Positions 1-7,245 of a stretch of 64,000 bases of DNA are shown here, piece by piece (the stretch's first letter is position 1; every line of letters starts with the position of its first letter). The translations under genes and the position numbers were made by a program. Source of the stretch: Streptomyces sp. CB02400 (GTDB lineage: Bacteria; Actinomycetota; Actinomycetes; Streptomycetales; Streptomycetaceae); the NCBI RefSeq assembly GCF_001905725.1, contig NZ_LIWB01000018.1:71616-135615 (forward strand), written 5' to 3'. The notes under the pieces were generated by a model. It did no database searches. It saw only the letters and a list, made by a program, of their open reading frames with translations, and had not been told where the DNA came from.

Positions 1-90
1 CGGCACGACTGCCCGCAGCTAGGGGGGCGCAGCCCCGGCGGTGCGGCTGGCCGCGGCTAGAGGGGGGCGCAGCCCCGGCGGTGCGGCTGG
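1..90. repeat. Intergenic direct repeat, period 40 bp, plus 16-bp dispersed repeat
   Basis: Positions 21-50 and 61-90 are the same 30-mer, 40 bp apart; each copy contains a GGGGC..GCCCC short inverted repeat. Positions 1-16 are the exact reverse complement of 14066-14081, so the spacer downstream of the Trp-associated membrane gene shares a dispersed element with a second spacer 14 kb away. The region lies 3' of the minus-strand gene ending at 127, so a role in transcript ending is possible but not shown. Confidence 0.7.
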
Positions 91-126
91 TCGTGGCTGC
101 GGCGGTACGCGGCGCGGCGGTGGGTG

Positions 127-768
127 TTACGCGCCCGTCGGGTCCTCGCCCCTGTCCAGGGCCTTCCAGAGGTCCTCGGGGCGGTCGGGGTCGACGGACA
201 CCGGCTTGCGGCGTGGGCGTGGGGCGCCGCCCCGTTCGTAGCGGCCGGACATGGCCGGCCAGAGGCGGCCGTAGCGCAGGGCGAGCAGGCCGGCCAGCAG
301 CAGCAGGACACCGCCCACGGCGGCCACGTACGGCCACGCCGTGTGGCTCAGGGCCTCCACGGTCGCGGACGTGTCACCCGACGCCTCCGCCGCCTTCTCG
401 TCGAGCGCCCCGCTGTCCGACGCCCCGAACAGCGCCGCCGCCACCGTGCCCGCCCCCGACAGCGCCAGCAGCGCCGCGACGGCGAAGCGGCCGGCCCGGC
501 GCACGGCGAACACAGCGACCAGCGCCGCCAGCCCCACGACGGCCAGGGCGGCGGGCACACCCGTCACGTCGCTGCCCTTCGCGGTCAGCGGGAACGCGCC
601 GCCGGCCACCGTGGCGGTGCCCTCCGACCACTGCTGCCGGGTGGCGAGCAGGGCCACGGCCGCGCCCAGGGCGCCGCTCAGCAGGGCGACGGCGAGGCTG
701 AGGCGGCCACTGCGGGCGGAGCCGGCGGCCTCGGAACGGGGGGTAGGTACAGCAGTCACGCCCTCCAC
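127..768 (-). CDS. Trp biosynthesis-associated membrane protein (TIGR02234-like)
   Basis: Small integral membrane protein of the actinobacterial family found next to trp genes; its biochemical role is unknown. I see hydrophobic segments at about residues 24-42, 72-88, 95-113 and 145-165, followed by a charged Arg/Pro-rich cytoplasmic tail ending in DRGEDPTGA. It sits 52 bp downstream of trpE on the same strand and is probably co-transcribed with it. A GTG at 759 is an alternative start that would remove three residues; a GGAGG lies very close to it, so the exact start is unsettled. Family assignment rests on topology and context. Confidence 0.75.
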   Translation of the reverse strand: MEGVTAVPTPRSEAAGSARSGRLSLAVALLSGALGAAVALLATRQQWSEGTATVAGGAFPLTAKGSDVTGVPAALAVVGLAALVAVFAVRRAGRFAVAALLALSGAGTVAAALFGASDSGALDEKAAEASGDTSATVEALSHTAWPYVAAVGGVLLLLAGLLALRYGRLWPAMSGRYERGGAPRPRRKPVSVDPDRPEDLWKALDRGEDPTGA

Positions 769-820
769 TATCGCCTGAACCCCGGGCGAACCGACACCCG
801 GGGTTCACCTCGGACGCCCC

Positions 821-2314
821 TCAGGCCGTTCCCAGCCGGTTCGCGGTGTGCACCGCGCGCAGCACCGCCGCCGCCTTGTTGCGGCACTCGGTGTCCTCCG
901 CGACCGGGTCGGAGTCGGCCACGATCCCCGCTCCGGCCTGCACGTACGCGGTGCCGTCCCGCAGCAGGGCGGTACGGATCGCGATCGCGGTGTCGGAGTC
1001 GCCCGCGAAGTCGAGGTAGCCGACGCAGCCGCCGTACAGCCCGCGCCGGGACGGTTCGAGTTCGTCGATGATCTGCAGCGCACGGGGCTTGGGCGCCCCG
1101 GAGAGCGTGCCGGCCGGGAAGCAGGCGGTGAGCACGTCGAACGCGGTGCGGCCGGCGCCGACCCGGCCGGTGACCGTCGAGACGATGTGCATGACGTGCG
1201 AGTACCGCTCGACGGACATGAAGTCGACGACCTCGACGGAGCCGGGTTCGCAGACCCGTCCGAGGTCGTTGCGCCCGAGGTCGACGAGCATCAGGTGCTC
1301 CGCGCGCTCCTTGGGGTCGGCGAGCAGTTCGTCACCGAGGGCCTGGTCCTCCTGCGGGGTGGTGCCGCGGTGCCGGGTGCCGGCGATGGGGTGGACCATG
1401 GCGTGCCCGTCCTCGACCTTCACCAGCGCCTCGGGGGACGAGCCGACCACGTCGAAGCCGTCGAAGCGGAACAGGTACATGTACGGGGACGGGTTGGTGG
1501 CCCGCAGCACCCGGTAGACGTCGAGGGCGCTCGCCGTGCACGGCGTCTCGAACCGCTGGGAGGGGACGACCTGGAAGGCCTCCCCCGCGCGGACGCGTTC
1601 CTTGATGTCCTCCACGGCCTGCCGGAAGTCGGGGCCGCCCCACCGCGCGGTGTACTCGGGCAGCTCGGAGGGCGGCAGCACGGCGGGCGGCTGGGCCACC
1701 GCGCGGGTGAGGTCGGCCTCCATGGCGTCGAGCCGGGCCACGGCGTCGGCGTACGCCTCGTCGACGCCGGTCTCCAGGTCGTTGTGGTTGATCGCGTTGG
1801 CGATCAACCAGACGGCGCCCTCCCAGTGGTCCATGACGGCGAGGTCGCTGGTGAGCAGCATGGTCAGCTCGGGCAGCTTCAGGTCGTCCCGCTCGCCGGG
1901 GCCGACCTTCTCCAGGCGGCGCACGATGTCGTAGCCGAGGTAGCCGACCATGCCGCCGGTGAAGGGCGGCAGGCCCAGGTCGTGGGCGAGGTCGCGCGGG
2001 GTGTGCAGGGTCTGGAGGGTCGTGCGCAGCGCGGCGAGCGGGTCGCCGTCCACGGGGACGCCGACGGGCGGGGTCCCTTCCCAGTGCGCCTGTCCGGCGC
2101 GCTCGGTGAGGGTGGCGGCGCTGCGGACGCCGACGAAGGAGTAGCGGGACCAGGAGCGACCGTTCTCCGCGGACTCCAGCAGGAACGTGCCCGGGCGCTC
2201 GGCGGCGAGCTTGCGGTAGAGCGCGACCGGGGTGTCGCCGTCGGCGAGGAGCTTGCGGGTGACCGGGATGACCCGGCGGTCGGTGGCGAGCTTGCGGAAC
2301 GTCTCGAGGTCCAT
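821..2314 (-). CDS. trpE: Anthranilate synthase component I
   Basis: Converts chorismate to anthranilate, the first committed step of tryptophan synthesis, using ammonia from a TrpG-type glutaminase that is not in this window. The 497-residue length is usual for stand-alone TrpE. The N-terminal regulatory domain has the LLES motif at about 45-48 that binds feedback tryptophan. The C-terminal chorismate-binding domain shows GTLSGAPKPRALQI from about residue 402. The ATG at 2314 is chosen because MDLETFRKLA is the usual N-terminus; the longer open frame reads through hisI. It follows hisI by 11 bp and precedes the Trp-associated membrane gene. Confidence 0.97.
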   Translation of the reverse strand: MDLETFRKLATDRRVIPVTRKLLADGDTPVALYRKLAAERPGTFLLESAENGRSWSRYSFVGVRSAATLTERAGQAHWEGTPPVGVPVDGDPLAALRTTLQTLHTPRDLAHDLGLPPFTGGMVGYLGYDIVRRLEKVGPGERDDLKLPELTMLLTSDLAVMDHWEGAVWLIANAINHNDLETGVDEAYADAVARLDAMEADLTRAVAQPPAVLPPSELPEYTARWGGPDFRQAVEDIKERVRAGEAFQVVPSQRFETPCTASALDVYRVLRATNPSPYMYLFRFDGFDVVGSSPEALVKVEDGHAMVHPIAGTRHRGTTPQEDQALGDELLADPKERAEHLMLVDLGRNDLGRVCEPGSVEVVDFMSVERYSHVMHIVSTVTGRVGAGRTAFDVLTACFPAGTLSGAPKPRALQIIDELEPSRRGLYGGCVGYLDFAGDSDTAIAIRTALLRDGTAYVQAGAGIVADSDPVAEDTECRNKAAAVLRAVHTANRLGTA

Positions 2315-2325
2315 GGCGGCAGACC

Positions 2326-2712
2326 TTACTGATCCGAGGCGGGGGCGTCCGCCACCGCCAGCACGTCGGCGTCGAAGCAGGTGCGGGCGCCGGTGTGGCA
2401 GGCGGCGCCCACCTGGTCGACCTTGACCAGCACGGTGTCGGCGTCGCAGTCCAGGGCGACCGACTTGACCCACTGGAAGTGGCCGGAGGTGTCGCCCTTC
2501 ACCCAGTACTCCTGACGGCTGCGCGACCAGTAGGTGCAGCGGCCGGTGGTGAGCGTGCGGTGCAGCGCCTCGTCGTCCATCCAGCCCAGCATCAGCACCT
2601 CTCCGGTGTCGTACTGCTGGGCGATGGCGGGCAGGAGGCCGTCGGGGCTGCGCTTGAGCCGCGCGGCGATCTCCGGGTCGAGGCGGCTGGGCCGGGACGT
2701 GCTGCTGGTCAT
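2326..2712 (-). CDS. hisI: Phosphoribosyl-AMP cyclohydrolase
   Basis: Opens the adenine ring of PR-AMP in histidine synthesis, in the cytoplasm. The 128-residue product has the single-domain form without a fused HisE. The core GEVLMLGWMDDEALHRTL and the metal-binding cysteines in ALDCDAD and GAACHTGARTC are present. It lies 11 bp upstream of trpE, so one his gene is joined to the trp branch while the other his genes form a separate operon at 3.9-9.7 kb. The ATG at 2721 is an alternative; with the ATG at 2712 a weak -10-like hexamer (attgtg on the plus strand, 2720-2725) sits 7 nt upstream, which would fit a leaderless mRNA. Confidence 0.95.
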   Translation of the reverse strand: MTSSTSRPSRLDPEIAARLKRSPDGLLPAIAQQYDTGEVLMLGWMDDEALHRTLTTGRCTYWSRSRQEYWVKGDTSGHFQWVKSVALDCDADTVLVKVDQVGAACHTGARTCFDADVLAVADAPASDQ

Positions 2713-2884
2713 GCCGACCATTGTGCCGCGCCCCGGTCACCGGGCCCTGACGATGTCCACTGATTGGAAACAGTGGCGCGATGGGGGTGCCCCCAGGCCG
2801 TTCAGGCACTGGGGGAGGCGCGTTGAGGGGCGGTGGTCGGGTGACGGGTGGGCGGACTTCCCGCCCGGCCGTAGGCTGGCATGC

Positions 2885-3520
2885 ATGTCGACCCATGCCA
2901 AGCGTGAACGACTTCTCCTGGCCGATCTGCTGGAGACCACGGGCCCGGATGCCCCCACCCTCTGCGAGGGCTGGACGGCCCGGGACCTCGCCGCCCACGT
3001 GGTGGTGCGCGAGCGCCGGCCCGACGCGGCCGGCGGCATGCTGGTCAAGCAGCTGGCGGCGCGTCTGGAGCGGGTGACGGCGGAGTTCACCGCCAAGCCG
3101 TACGAGGAGCTGATCCAGCTCATCCGGACGGGTCCGCCGCGCTTCTCACCCTTCTCGCTCAAGCAGGTCGACGAGCTGTCGAACATCGTCGAGTTCTACG
3201 TCCACACCGAGGACGTGCGCCGCGCCCAGCCCGACTGGACGCCGCGTGAGCTCGACCCGGTGTTCCAGGACGCCCTGTGGTCGCGTCTGGAGCGCTCCGC
3301 GCGGTTGATGGGCCGCGGGGTGCCGACGGGTCTGGTGCTGCGCCGTCCGGACGGCCAGACGGTGGTGGCCCACCGCGGCACCCCGGTGGTCACGGTGACC
3401 GGGGAGCCGTCCGAGCTGGTGCTGTTCGCCTACGGCCGGCAGAGCGCCGCCAAGGTCGAGCTGGACGGCGACGAGGACGCGATCGCGAAGCTGCGCGAGA
3501 CCAAACAGCTCGGCATCTGA
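2885..3520 (+). CDS. TIGR03085-type metal-binding (DinB/maleylpyruvate isomerase-like) protein
   Basis: A 211-residue protein with the N-terminal four-helix fold of mycothiol-dependent maleylpyruvate isomerases. LCEGWTARDLAAHVV at about 27-40 carries one candidate metal-ligand His (about 38), and a second His lies in EFYVHTEDVRRAQ. The family is widespread in actinobacteria and its substrate is unknown. The ATG at 2885 gives MSTHAKRERLLLADLL; a TAGGCT hexamer at 2872-2877 lies only 7 nt before it and no ribosome site is visible, suggesting a leaderless transcript. It is followed 21 bp later by a glyoxalase-fold gene and both converge on hisF. Confidence 0.85.
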   Translation: MSTHAKRERLLLADLLETTGPDAPTLCEGWTARDLAAHVVVRERRPDAAGGMLVKQLAARLERVTAEFTAKPYEELIQLIRTGPPRFSPFSLKQVDELSNIVEFYVHTEDVRRAQPDWTPRELDPVFQDALWSRLERSARLMGRGVPTGLVLRRPDGQTVVAHRGTPVVTVTGEPSELVLFAYGRQSAAKVELDGDEDAIAKLRETKQLGI

Positions 3521-3541
3521 TCCGCACGAAAGGCGCAGCTC

Positions 3542-3940
3542 GTGATCAAAGTGGCCATGACCAGTGTGTACGTCGACGACGTGGCGAAGGCGCACGCCTT
3601 CTACACCGATGTCCTCGGCTTCGAGACCCGTACCCACATGGATCTGGGCGGCGGCACGCTGTTCGTCACCGTGGGCGCGAAGGAAGGCGCCCAGCGGGAC
3701 CTGGAGCTGCTGCTGGAGCCGGGGCAGGGGCCTATAGCGGAGCCGTACCGCAGGGCGGTGCGCGAGGCGGGGCTGCCCGCGATCGTGTTCTCCGTGGACG
3801 ACCTCCGCGCGGAGTTCGAACGGCTCCGCGGGGAGGGCGTCCACTTCGTCCAGGACCCGCAGGAGCAGGGCCCGGTGATCGCCGCCGTCCTGGACGACAC
3901 GGTCGGCAATCTCATCCAGTTGGCCCAGCCGACCGGCTGA
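3542..3940 (+). CDS. VOC superfamily (glyoxalase/bleomycin-resistance fold) protein
   Basis: A 132-residue single-module pair of beta-alpha-beta-beta-beta units. MTSVYVDDVAKAHAFYTDVL starts the first half and PAIVFSVDDLRAEFERL the second, the usual layout for VOC enzymes such as glyoxalase I, extradiol dioxygenases and resistance proteins. The substrate cannot be told from sequence. GTG start at 3542, 21 bp after the DinB-like gene, so likely one transcription unit. Its stop is only 3 bp from the hisF stop, so the two units converge with almost no spacer. Confidence 0.85.
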   Translation: MIKVAMTSVYVDDVAKAHAFYTDVLGFETRTHMDLGGGTLFVTVGAKEGAQRDLELLLEPGQGPIAEPYRRAVREAGLPAIVFSVDDLRAEFERLRGEGVHFVQDPQEQGPVIAAVLDDTVGNLIQLAQPTG

Positions 3941-3943
3941 GCC

Positions 3944-4699
3944 TCACCGCACCGGGTGACCGGCTCCCCGTAGCGTCTCCTTGACCTGGCCGATGCGCAG
4001 GTCGCCGAAGTGGAAGACGGAGGCGGCCAGCACCGCGTCCGCGCCCGCCGCGACCGCCGGCGGGAAGTCGGCGAGCTTTCCGGCGCCACCGGAGGCGATC
4101 ACCGGGACGGTGACGTGCTTGCGGACGGCGGCGATCATCTCCAGGTCGTAGCCGTCCTTGGTGCCGTCGGCGTCCATGGAGTTGAGCAGGATCTCGCCGG
4201 CGCCCAGCTCGGCGGCCCGGTGCGCCCACTCGACGGCGTCGATGCCGGTGCCGCGACGACCGCCGTGCGTGGTGACCTCGAAGGAGCCGGATTCGGTGCG
4301 CCGGGCGTCGACCGAGAGGACGAGCACCTGCCGGCCGAAGCGTTCCGCGATCTCGCGGATGAGGTCGGGCCGGGCGATGGCCGCCGTGTTGACGCCCACC
4401 TTGTCGGCGCCCGCGCGGAGCAGCTTGTCCACGTCCTCGGTGGTGCGGACGCCGCCGCCCACGGTGAGCGGGATGAACACCTGCTCGGCGGTGCGGCGCA
4501 CCACGTCGTACGTCGTCTCGCGGTTGCCCGACGAGGCGGTGATGTCCAGGAACGTCAGCTCGTCGGCGCCCTCGGCGTCGTACACCTTGGCCATCTCGAC
4601 GGGGTCGCCCGCGTCGCGCAGGTTCTGGAAGTTGACGCCCTTGACGACCCGGCCGTTGTCCACGTCCAGGCAGGGGATGACTCGGACCGCCAGGGTCAT
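3944..4699 (-). CDS. hisF: Imidazole glycerol phosphate synthase, cyclase subunit
   Basis: TIM-barrel subunit that, with HisH, turns PRFAR and ammonia into IGP and AICAR. The 251-residue length is standard. The catalytic aspartates are in VIPCLDVDNGRVVKG (D12) and LVLSVDARR, and the phosphate-binding half-barrel repeats TVGGGVRT and ASGGAGKL are seen. It is the last gene of the his operon; its ATG overlaps the stop of the RidA-like gene by 4 bp, so translation is probably coupled. Confidence 0.97.
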   Translation of the reverse strand: MTLAVRVIPCLDVDNGRVVKGVNFQNLRDAGDPVEMAKVYDAEGADELTFLDITASSGNRETTYDVVRRTAEQVFIPLTVGGGVRTTEDVDKLLRAGADKVGVNTAAIARPDLIREIAERFGRQVLVLSVDARRTESGSFEVTTHGGRRGTGIDAVEWAHRAAELGAGEILLNSMDADGTKDGYDLEMIAAVRKHVTVPVIASGGAGKLADFPPAVAAGADAVLAASVFHFGDLRIGQVKETLRGAGHPVR

Positions 4700-5100
4700 G
4701 AAGTCACGGCTCCTCTGAATGCTTCGAGTTCCACTGAGACCAGCACGCGCGAGTCGACGAAGCCCTCGACCACCAGCAGGGTGGTGACCGGGCGCACCGC
4801 GTCGAACAGCTCCTTGTGGGCGCGTCCGGCCGCGTCGACGTCCCGCGCGTGGGCGAGGTGGAGGCGCGTGCGGATCACGGACTCGATGCCGAGCCCGAAC
4901 TCGCCGATCGCCTCCAGCGCGCTGGTGAAGGCCACCTTGGCCTGCTCGTACGGGTCGCCCTCCCCGTACAGCACATCGCCCCGGAACGCGGTCGTGCCCG
5001 CCACCAGGACGCGGTCACCCGCCGCCACGGCACGTGCGGAGCCGAGGGTCTCCTCCCAGGGATTCGTGCCCTGCACGCGCCGTACGGCATCGGATGTCAT
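4696..5100 (-). CDS. RidA/YjgF/YER057c/UK114-family protein
   Basis: A 134-residue trimer-forming family whose members hydrolyse reactive enamine/imine intermediates; some have other roles. Motifs seen are VLVAGTTAFRGD, YEQAKVAFTSALEAIGEFG, and the typical end RVLVSVELEAF. The start MTSDAVRRVQGTNPWEETLG at 5100 is chosen because upstream residues are an antisense shadow of priA's end. It lies 16 bp after priA and overlaps hisF by 4 bp. Placement inside the operon suggests a damage-control role linked to histidine synthesis, which is inference. I did not identify the catalytic Arg with certainty. Confidence 0.88.
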   Translation of the reverse strand: MTSDAVRRVQGTNPWEETLGSARAVAAGDRVLVAGTTAFRGDVLYGEGDPYEQAKVAFTSALEAIGEFGLGIESVIRTRLHLAHARDVDAAGRAHKELFDAVRPVTTLLVVEGFVDSRVLVSVELEAFRGAVTS

Positions 5101-5116
5101 CGGGCTGTGTCCTTTT

Positions 5117-5839
5117 TCAAGAGGTGGCCTCCAGGGCCTCTTCCAGGGTGAACGCCTTGGCGTACAGGGCCTTCCCGACGATGGCGCCCTCGACACCGAG
5201 CGGCACGAGGCCGGCGATGGCGCGCAGGTCGTCCAGGGAGGAGACGCCACCGGAGGCGACCACGGGGCGGTCGGTGGTGGCGCAGACGTTCTTCAGCAGC
5301 TCCAGGTTGGGGCCCTGGAGGGTGCCGTCCTTGGCGATGTCGGTGACGACGTAGCGGGCGCAGCCCTCCTTGTCGAGGCGCTCCAGCGTCTCGTAGAGGT
5401 CGCCGCCGTCGCGGGTCCAGCCGCGGCCGCGCAGCGTGGTGCCGCGTACGTCGAGACCGACGGCGATCTTGTCGCCGTGCTCGGCGATGATCCTGGCGAC
5501 CCACTCGGGGGTCTCCAGGGCGGCGGTGCCGAGGTTGACGCGGGTGCAGCCGGTGGCGAGGGCGGCGGCGAGGGTGTCGTCGTCGCGGATGCCGCCGGAC
5601 AGCTCCACCTTGATGTCCATCGCCCCGGCGACCTCGGCGATCAGCGCGCGGTTGTCGCCGGTGCCGAACGCGGCGTCGAGGTCGACCAGGTGCAGCCACT
5701 CGGCGCCCGAGCGCTGCCAGGCGAGGGCGGCCTCCAGGGGGGAGCCGTACGAGGTTTCCGTCCCGGACTCGCCGTGCACCAGGCGGACGGCCTGACCGTC
5801 GCGGACGTCGACGGCGGGGAGGAGTTCGAGCTTGGCCAT
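5117..5839 (-). CDS. priA: Bifunctional phosphoribosyl isomerase A (HisA/TrpF)
   Basis: Isomerises both ProFAR (histidine) and PRA (tryptophan); streptomycetes lack a separate trpF. The 240-residue TIM barrel has D11 and D130 as the catalytic acid/base pair, R19 in the first loop, and W141/R143 in GWTRDGG, which match residues reported for S. coelicolor PriA dual activity. The ATG at 5839 gives the standard MAKLELLPAVDVRDG start. It is 4 bp downstream of hisH. With trpE in the same window it is the enzyme shared by both pathways. Confidence 0.95.
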   Translation of the reverse strand: MAKLELLPAVDVRDGQAVRLVHGESGTETSYGSPLEAALAWQRSGAEWLHLVDLDAAFGTGDNRALIAEVAGAMDIKVELSGGIRDDDTLAAALATGCTRVNLGTAALETPEWVARIIAEHGDKIAVGLDVRGTTLRGRGWTRDGGDLYETLERLDKEGCARYVVTDIAKDGTLQGPNLELLKNVCATTDRPVVASGGVSSLDDLRAIAGLVPLGVEGAIVGKALYAKAFTLEEALEATS

Positions 5840-5843
5840 GTCT

Positions 5844-6485
5844 CTACAGGGTTCCGATCCAGTTGGTGAGGAGCTGGGCACCGGCGTCGCCGGACTTCTC
5901 GGGGTGGAACTGGGTGGCCCACAGGGCGCCGTTCTCCACGGCCGCCACGAAGGGCTTGCCGTGGGTGGACCAGGTGACCAGCGGGGCGCGCATCGCCGGG
6001 TTGGTGGTCTCCAGGGTCCAGTCGTGGACGGCGTAGGAGTGCACGAAGTAGAAGCGGGCGTCCGCGTCGAGGCCGGCGAACAGCTCGGAGCCGACCGGGG
6101 CGTCGACGGTGTTCCAGCCCATGTGGGGCACGATGTCGGCCTGGAGCGGCTCGACGGAGCCGGGCCACTCGTCGAGGCCCTCGCTCTCCACGCCGTGCTC
6201 GATGCCCCGCGCGAAGAGGATCTGCATGCCGACGCAGATGCCCATCACCGGGCGCCCGCCGGAGAGCCTGCGGTCGACGATCCAGTCGCCGCGCGCCTCC
6301 TTGAGGCCCTTCATGCAGGCGGCGAAGGCGCCGACGCCGGGCACCAGCAGCCCGTCGGCGTTCATGGCCTTGTCGAAGTCGCGGGTGATCTCGACGTCGG
6401 CTCCCGCGCGGGCGAGGGCGCGCTCGGCGGAACGGACGTTGCCGAAGCCGTAGTCGAAGACCACGACCTTCTTGGTGGTGCTCAA
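5844..6485 (-). CDS. hisH: Imidazole glycerol phosphate synthase, glutaminase subunit
   Basis: Class I glutamine amidotransferase that feeds ammonia to HisF. The 213-residue product has C84 in MGICVGMQILF as nucleophile and H194/E196 in QFHPEKSG as the rest of the triad. The start is a TTG at 6485: it gives STTKKVVVFDYGFGNVRS, the canonical N-terminus, and a GGAGGTG lies just upstream, overlapping the end of the 52-codon ORF. No suitable ATG or GTG fits. The weak start codon and overlap with the upstream ORF suggest its translation depends on that ORF. Confidence 0.95.
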   Translation of the reverse strand: MSTTKKVVVFDYGFGNVRSAERALARAGADVEITRDFDKAMNADGLLVPGVGAFAACMKGLKEARGDWIVDRRLSGGRPVMGICVGMQILFARGIEHGVESEGLDEWPGSVEPLQADIVPHMGWNTVDAPVGSELFAGLDADARFYFVHSYAVHDWTLETTNPAMRAPLVTWSTHGKPFVAAVENGALWATQFHPEKSGDAGAQLLTNWIGTL

Positions 6486-6489
6486 GGGT

Positions 6490-6648
6490 TCACACCTCCA
6501 GCCTCAGAAGCCCCGTGCCGAGGCACATCACGGCGCCGATGGAGAGCAGCACGATGAGGCTCGTGGGCATCTTCTGCTTGACGAAGGAGATGATCCCGCC
6601 GACGAAGAACAGGCCGACGACGATCAGGACGGTGGACAGACCGTTCAT
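6490..6648 (-). CDS. Small membrane protein inside the his operon (52 aa), function unknown
   Basis: An ATG-started frame between hisB (3 bp gap) and hisH (4 bp gap). It encodes 52 residues beginning MNGLSTVLIVVGLFFVGG and ending GLLRLEV. Two hydrophobic segments (about 5-23 and 29-49) flank a basic loop FVKQKMP, so a two-helix membrane hairpin is likely. Its ribosome site would lie inside the hisB 3' end, implying coupled translation, and its last codons overlap the hisH Shine-Dalgarno. I do not recognise a named family. Dense packing and exact fit between his genes argue that it is a real gene. Confidence 0.8.
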   Translation of the reverse strand: MNGLSTVLIVVGLFFVGGIISFVKQKMPTSLIVLLSIGAVMCLGTGLLRLEV

Positions 6649-6651
6649 GGC

Positions 6652-7245
6652 TTACAGCGCGCCCTTCGTGGAGGGCAGGATGCCGGCCGCGCGGGGGTCG
6701 CGCTCGGAGGCGTAGCGCAGGGCGCGGGCGAGGGCCTTGAACTGGCACTCCACGATGTGGTGCGCGTTGCGCCCGTAGGGCACGTGCACGTGCAGCGCGA
6801 TCTGGGCCTGGGCGACGAAGGACTCCAGGATGTGCCGGGTCATCGTCACGTCGTACTCGCCGATCATCGGCGCCATGTTCTCGGGCTCGGTGTGCACGAG
6901 GTAGGGGCGGCCGGAGAGGTCGACGGTGACCTGGGCGAGGGACTCGTCCAGCGGGACCGTGCAGTTGCCGAAGCGGTAGATGCCCACCTTGTCGCCGAGT
7001 GCCTGCTTGAAGGCGGCGCCGAGCGCGAGGGCGGTGTCCTCGATGGTGTGGTGGGAGTCGATGTGCAGGTCGCCCTCGGTCTTCACGGTCAGGTCGAACA
7101 GACCGTGCCGGCCGAGCTGGTCGAGCATGTGGTCGTAGAAGCCGACCCCGGTGGAGATCTCGGTCTTTCCTGTGCCGTCGAGGTCGATCTCGACGAGGAC
7201 GGACGTCTCCTTGGTGGTGCGTTCCACACGTCCTACGCGGGTCAT
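6652..7245 (-). CDS. hisB: Imidazoleglycerol-phosphate dehydratase
   Basis: Dehydrates IGP to imidazole-acetol phosphate, a Mn-dependent step. The 197-residue protein is the monofunctional form, without the HolPase domain seen in enterics. Metal-ligand motifs are GFYDHMLDQLGRHG, DSHHTIEDTALALG, YGRNAHHIVECQFKALARAL. It begins within the last 4 bp of hisC (ATGA overlap) and is followed 3 bp later by the small membrane ORF. Histidinol phosphatase is therefore encoded elsewhere. Confidence 0.97.
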   Translation of the reverse strand: MTRVGRVERTTKETSVLVEIDLDGTGKTEISTGVGFYDHMLDQLGRHGLFDLTVKTEGDLHIDSHHTIEDTALALGAAFKQALGDKVGIYRFGNCTVPLDESLAQVTVDLSGRPYLVHTEPENMAPMIGEYDVTMTRHILESFVAQAQIALHVHVPYGRNAHHIVECQFKALARALRYASERDPRAAGILPSTKGAL

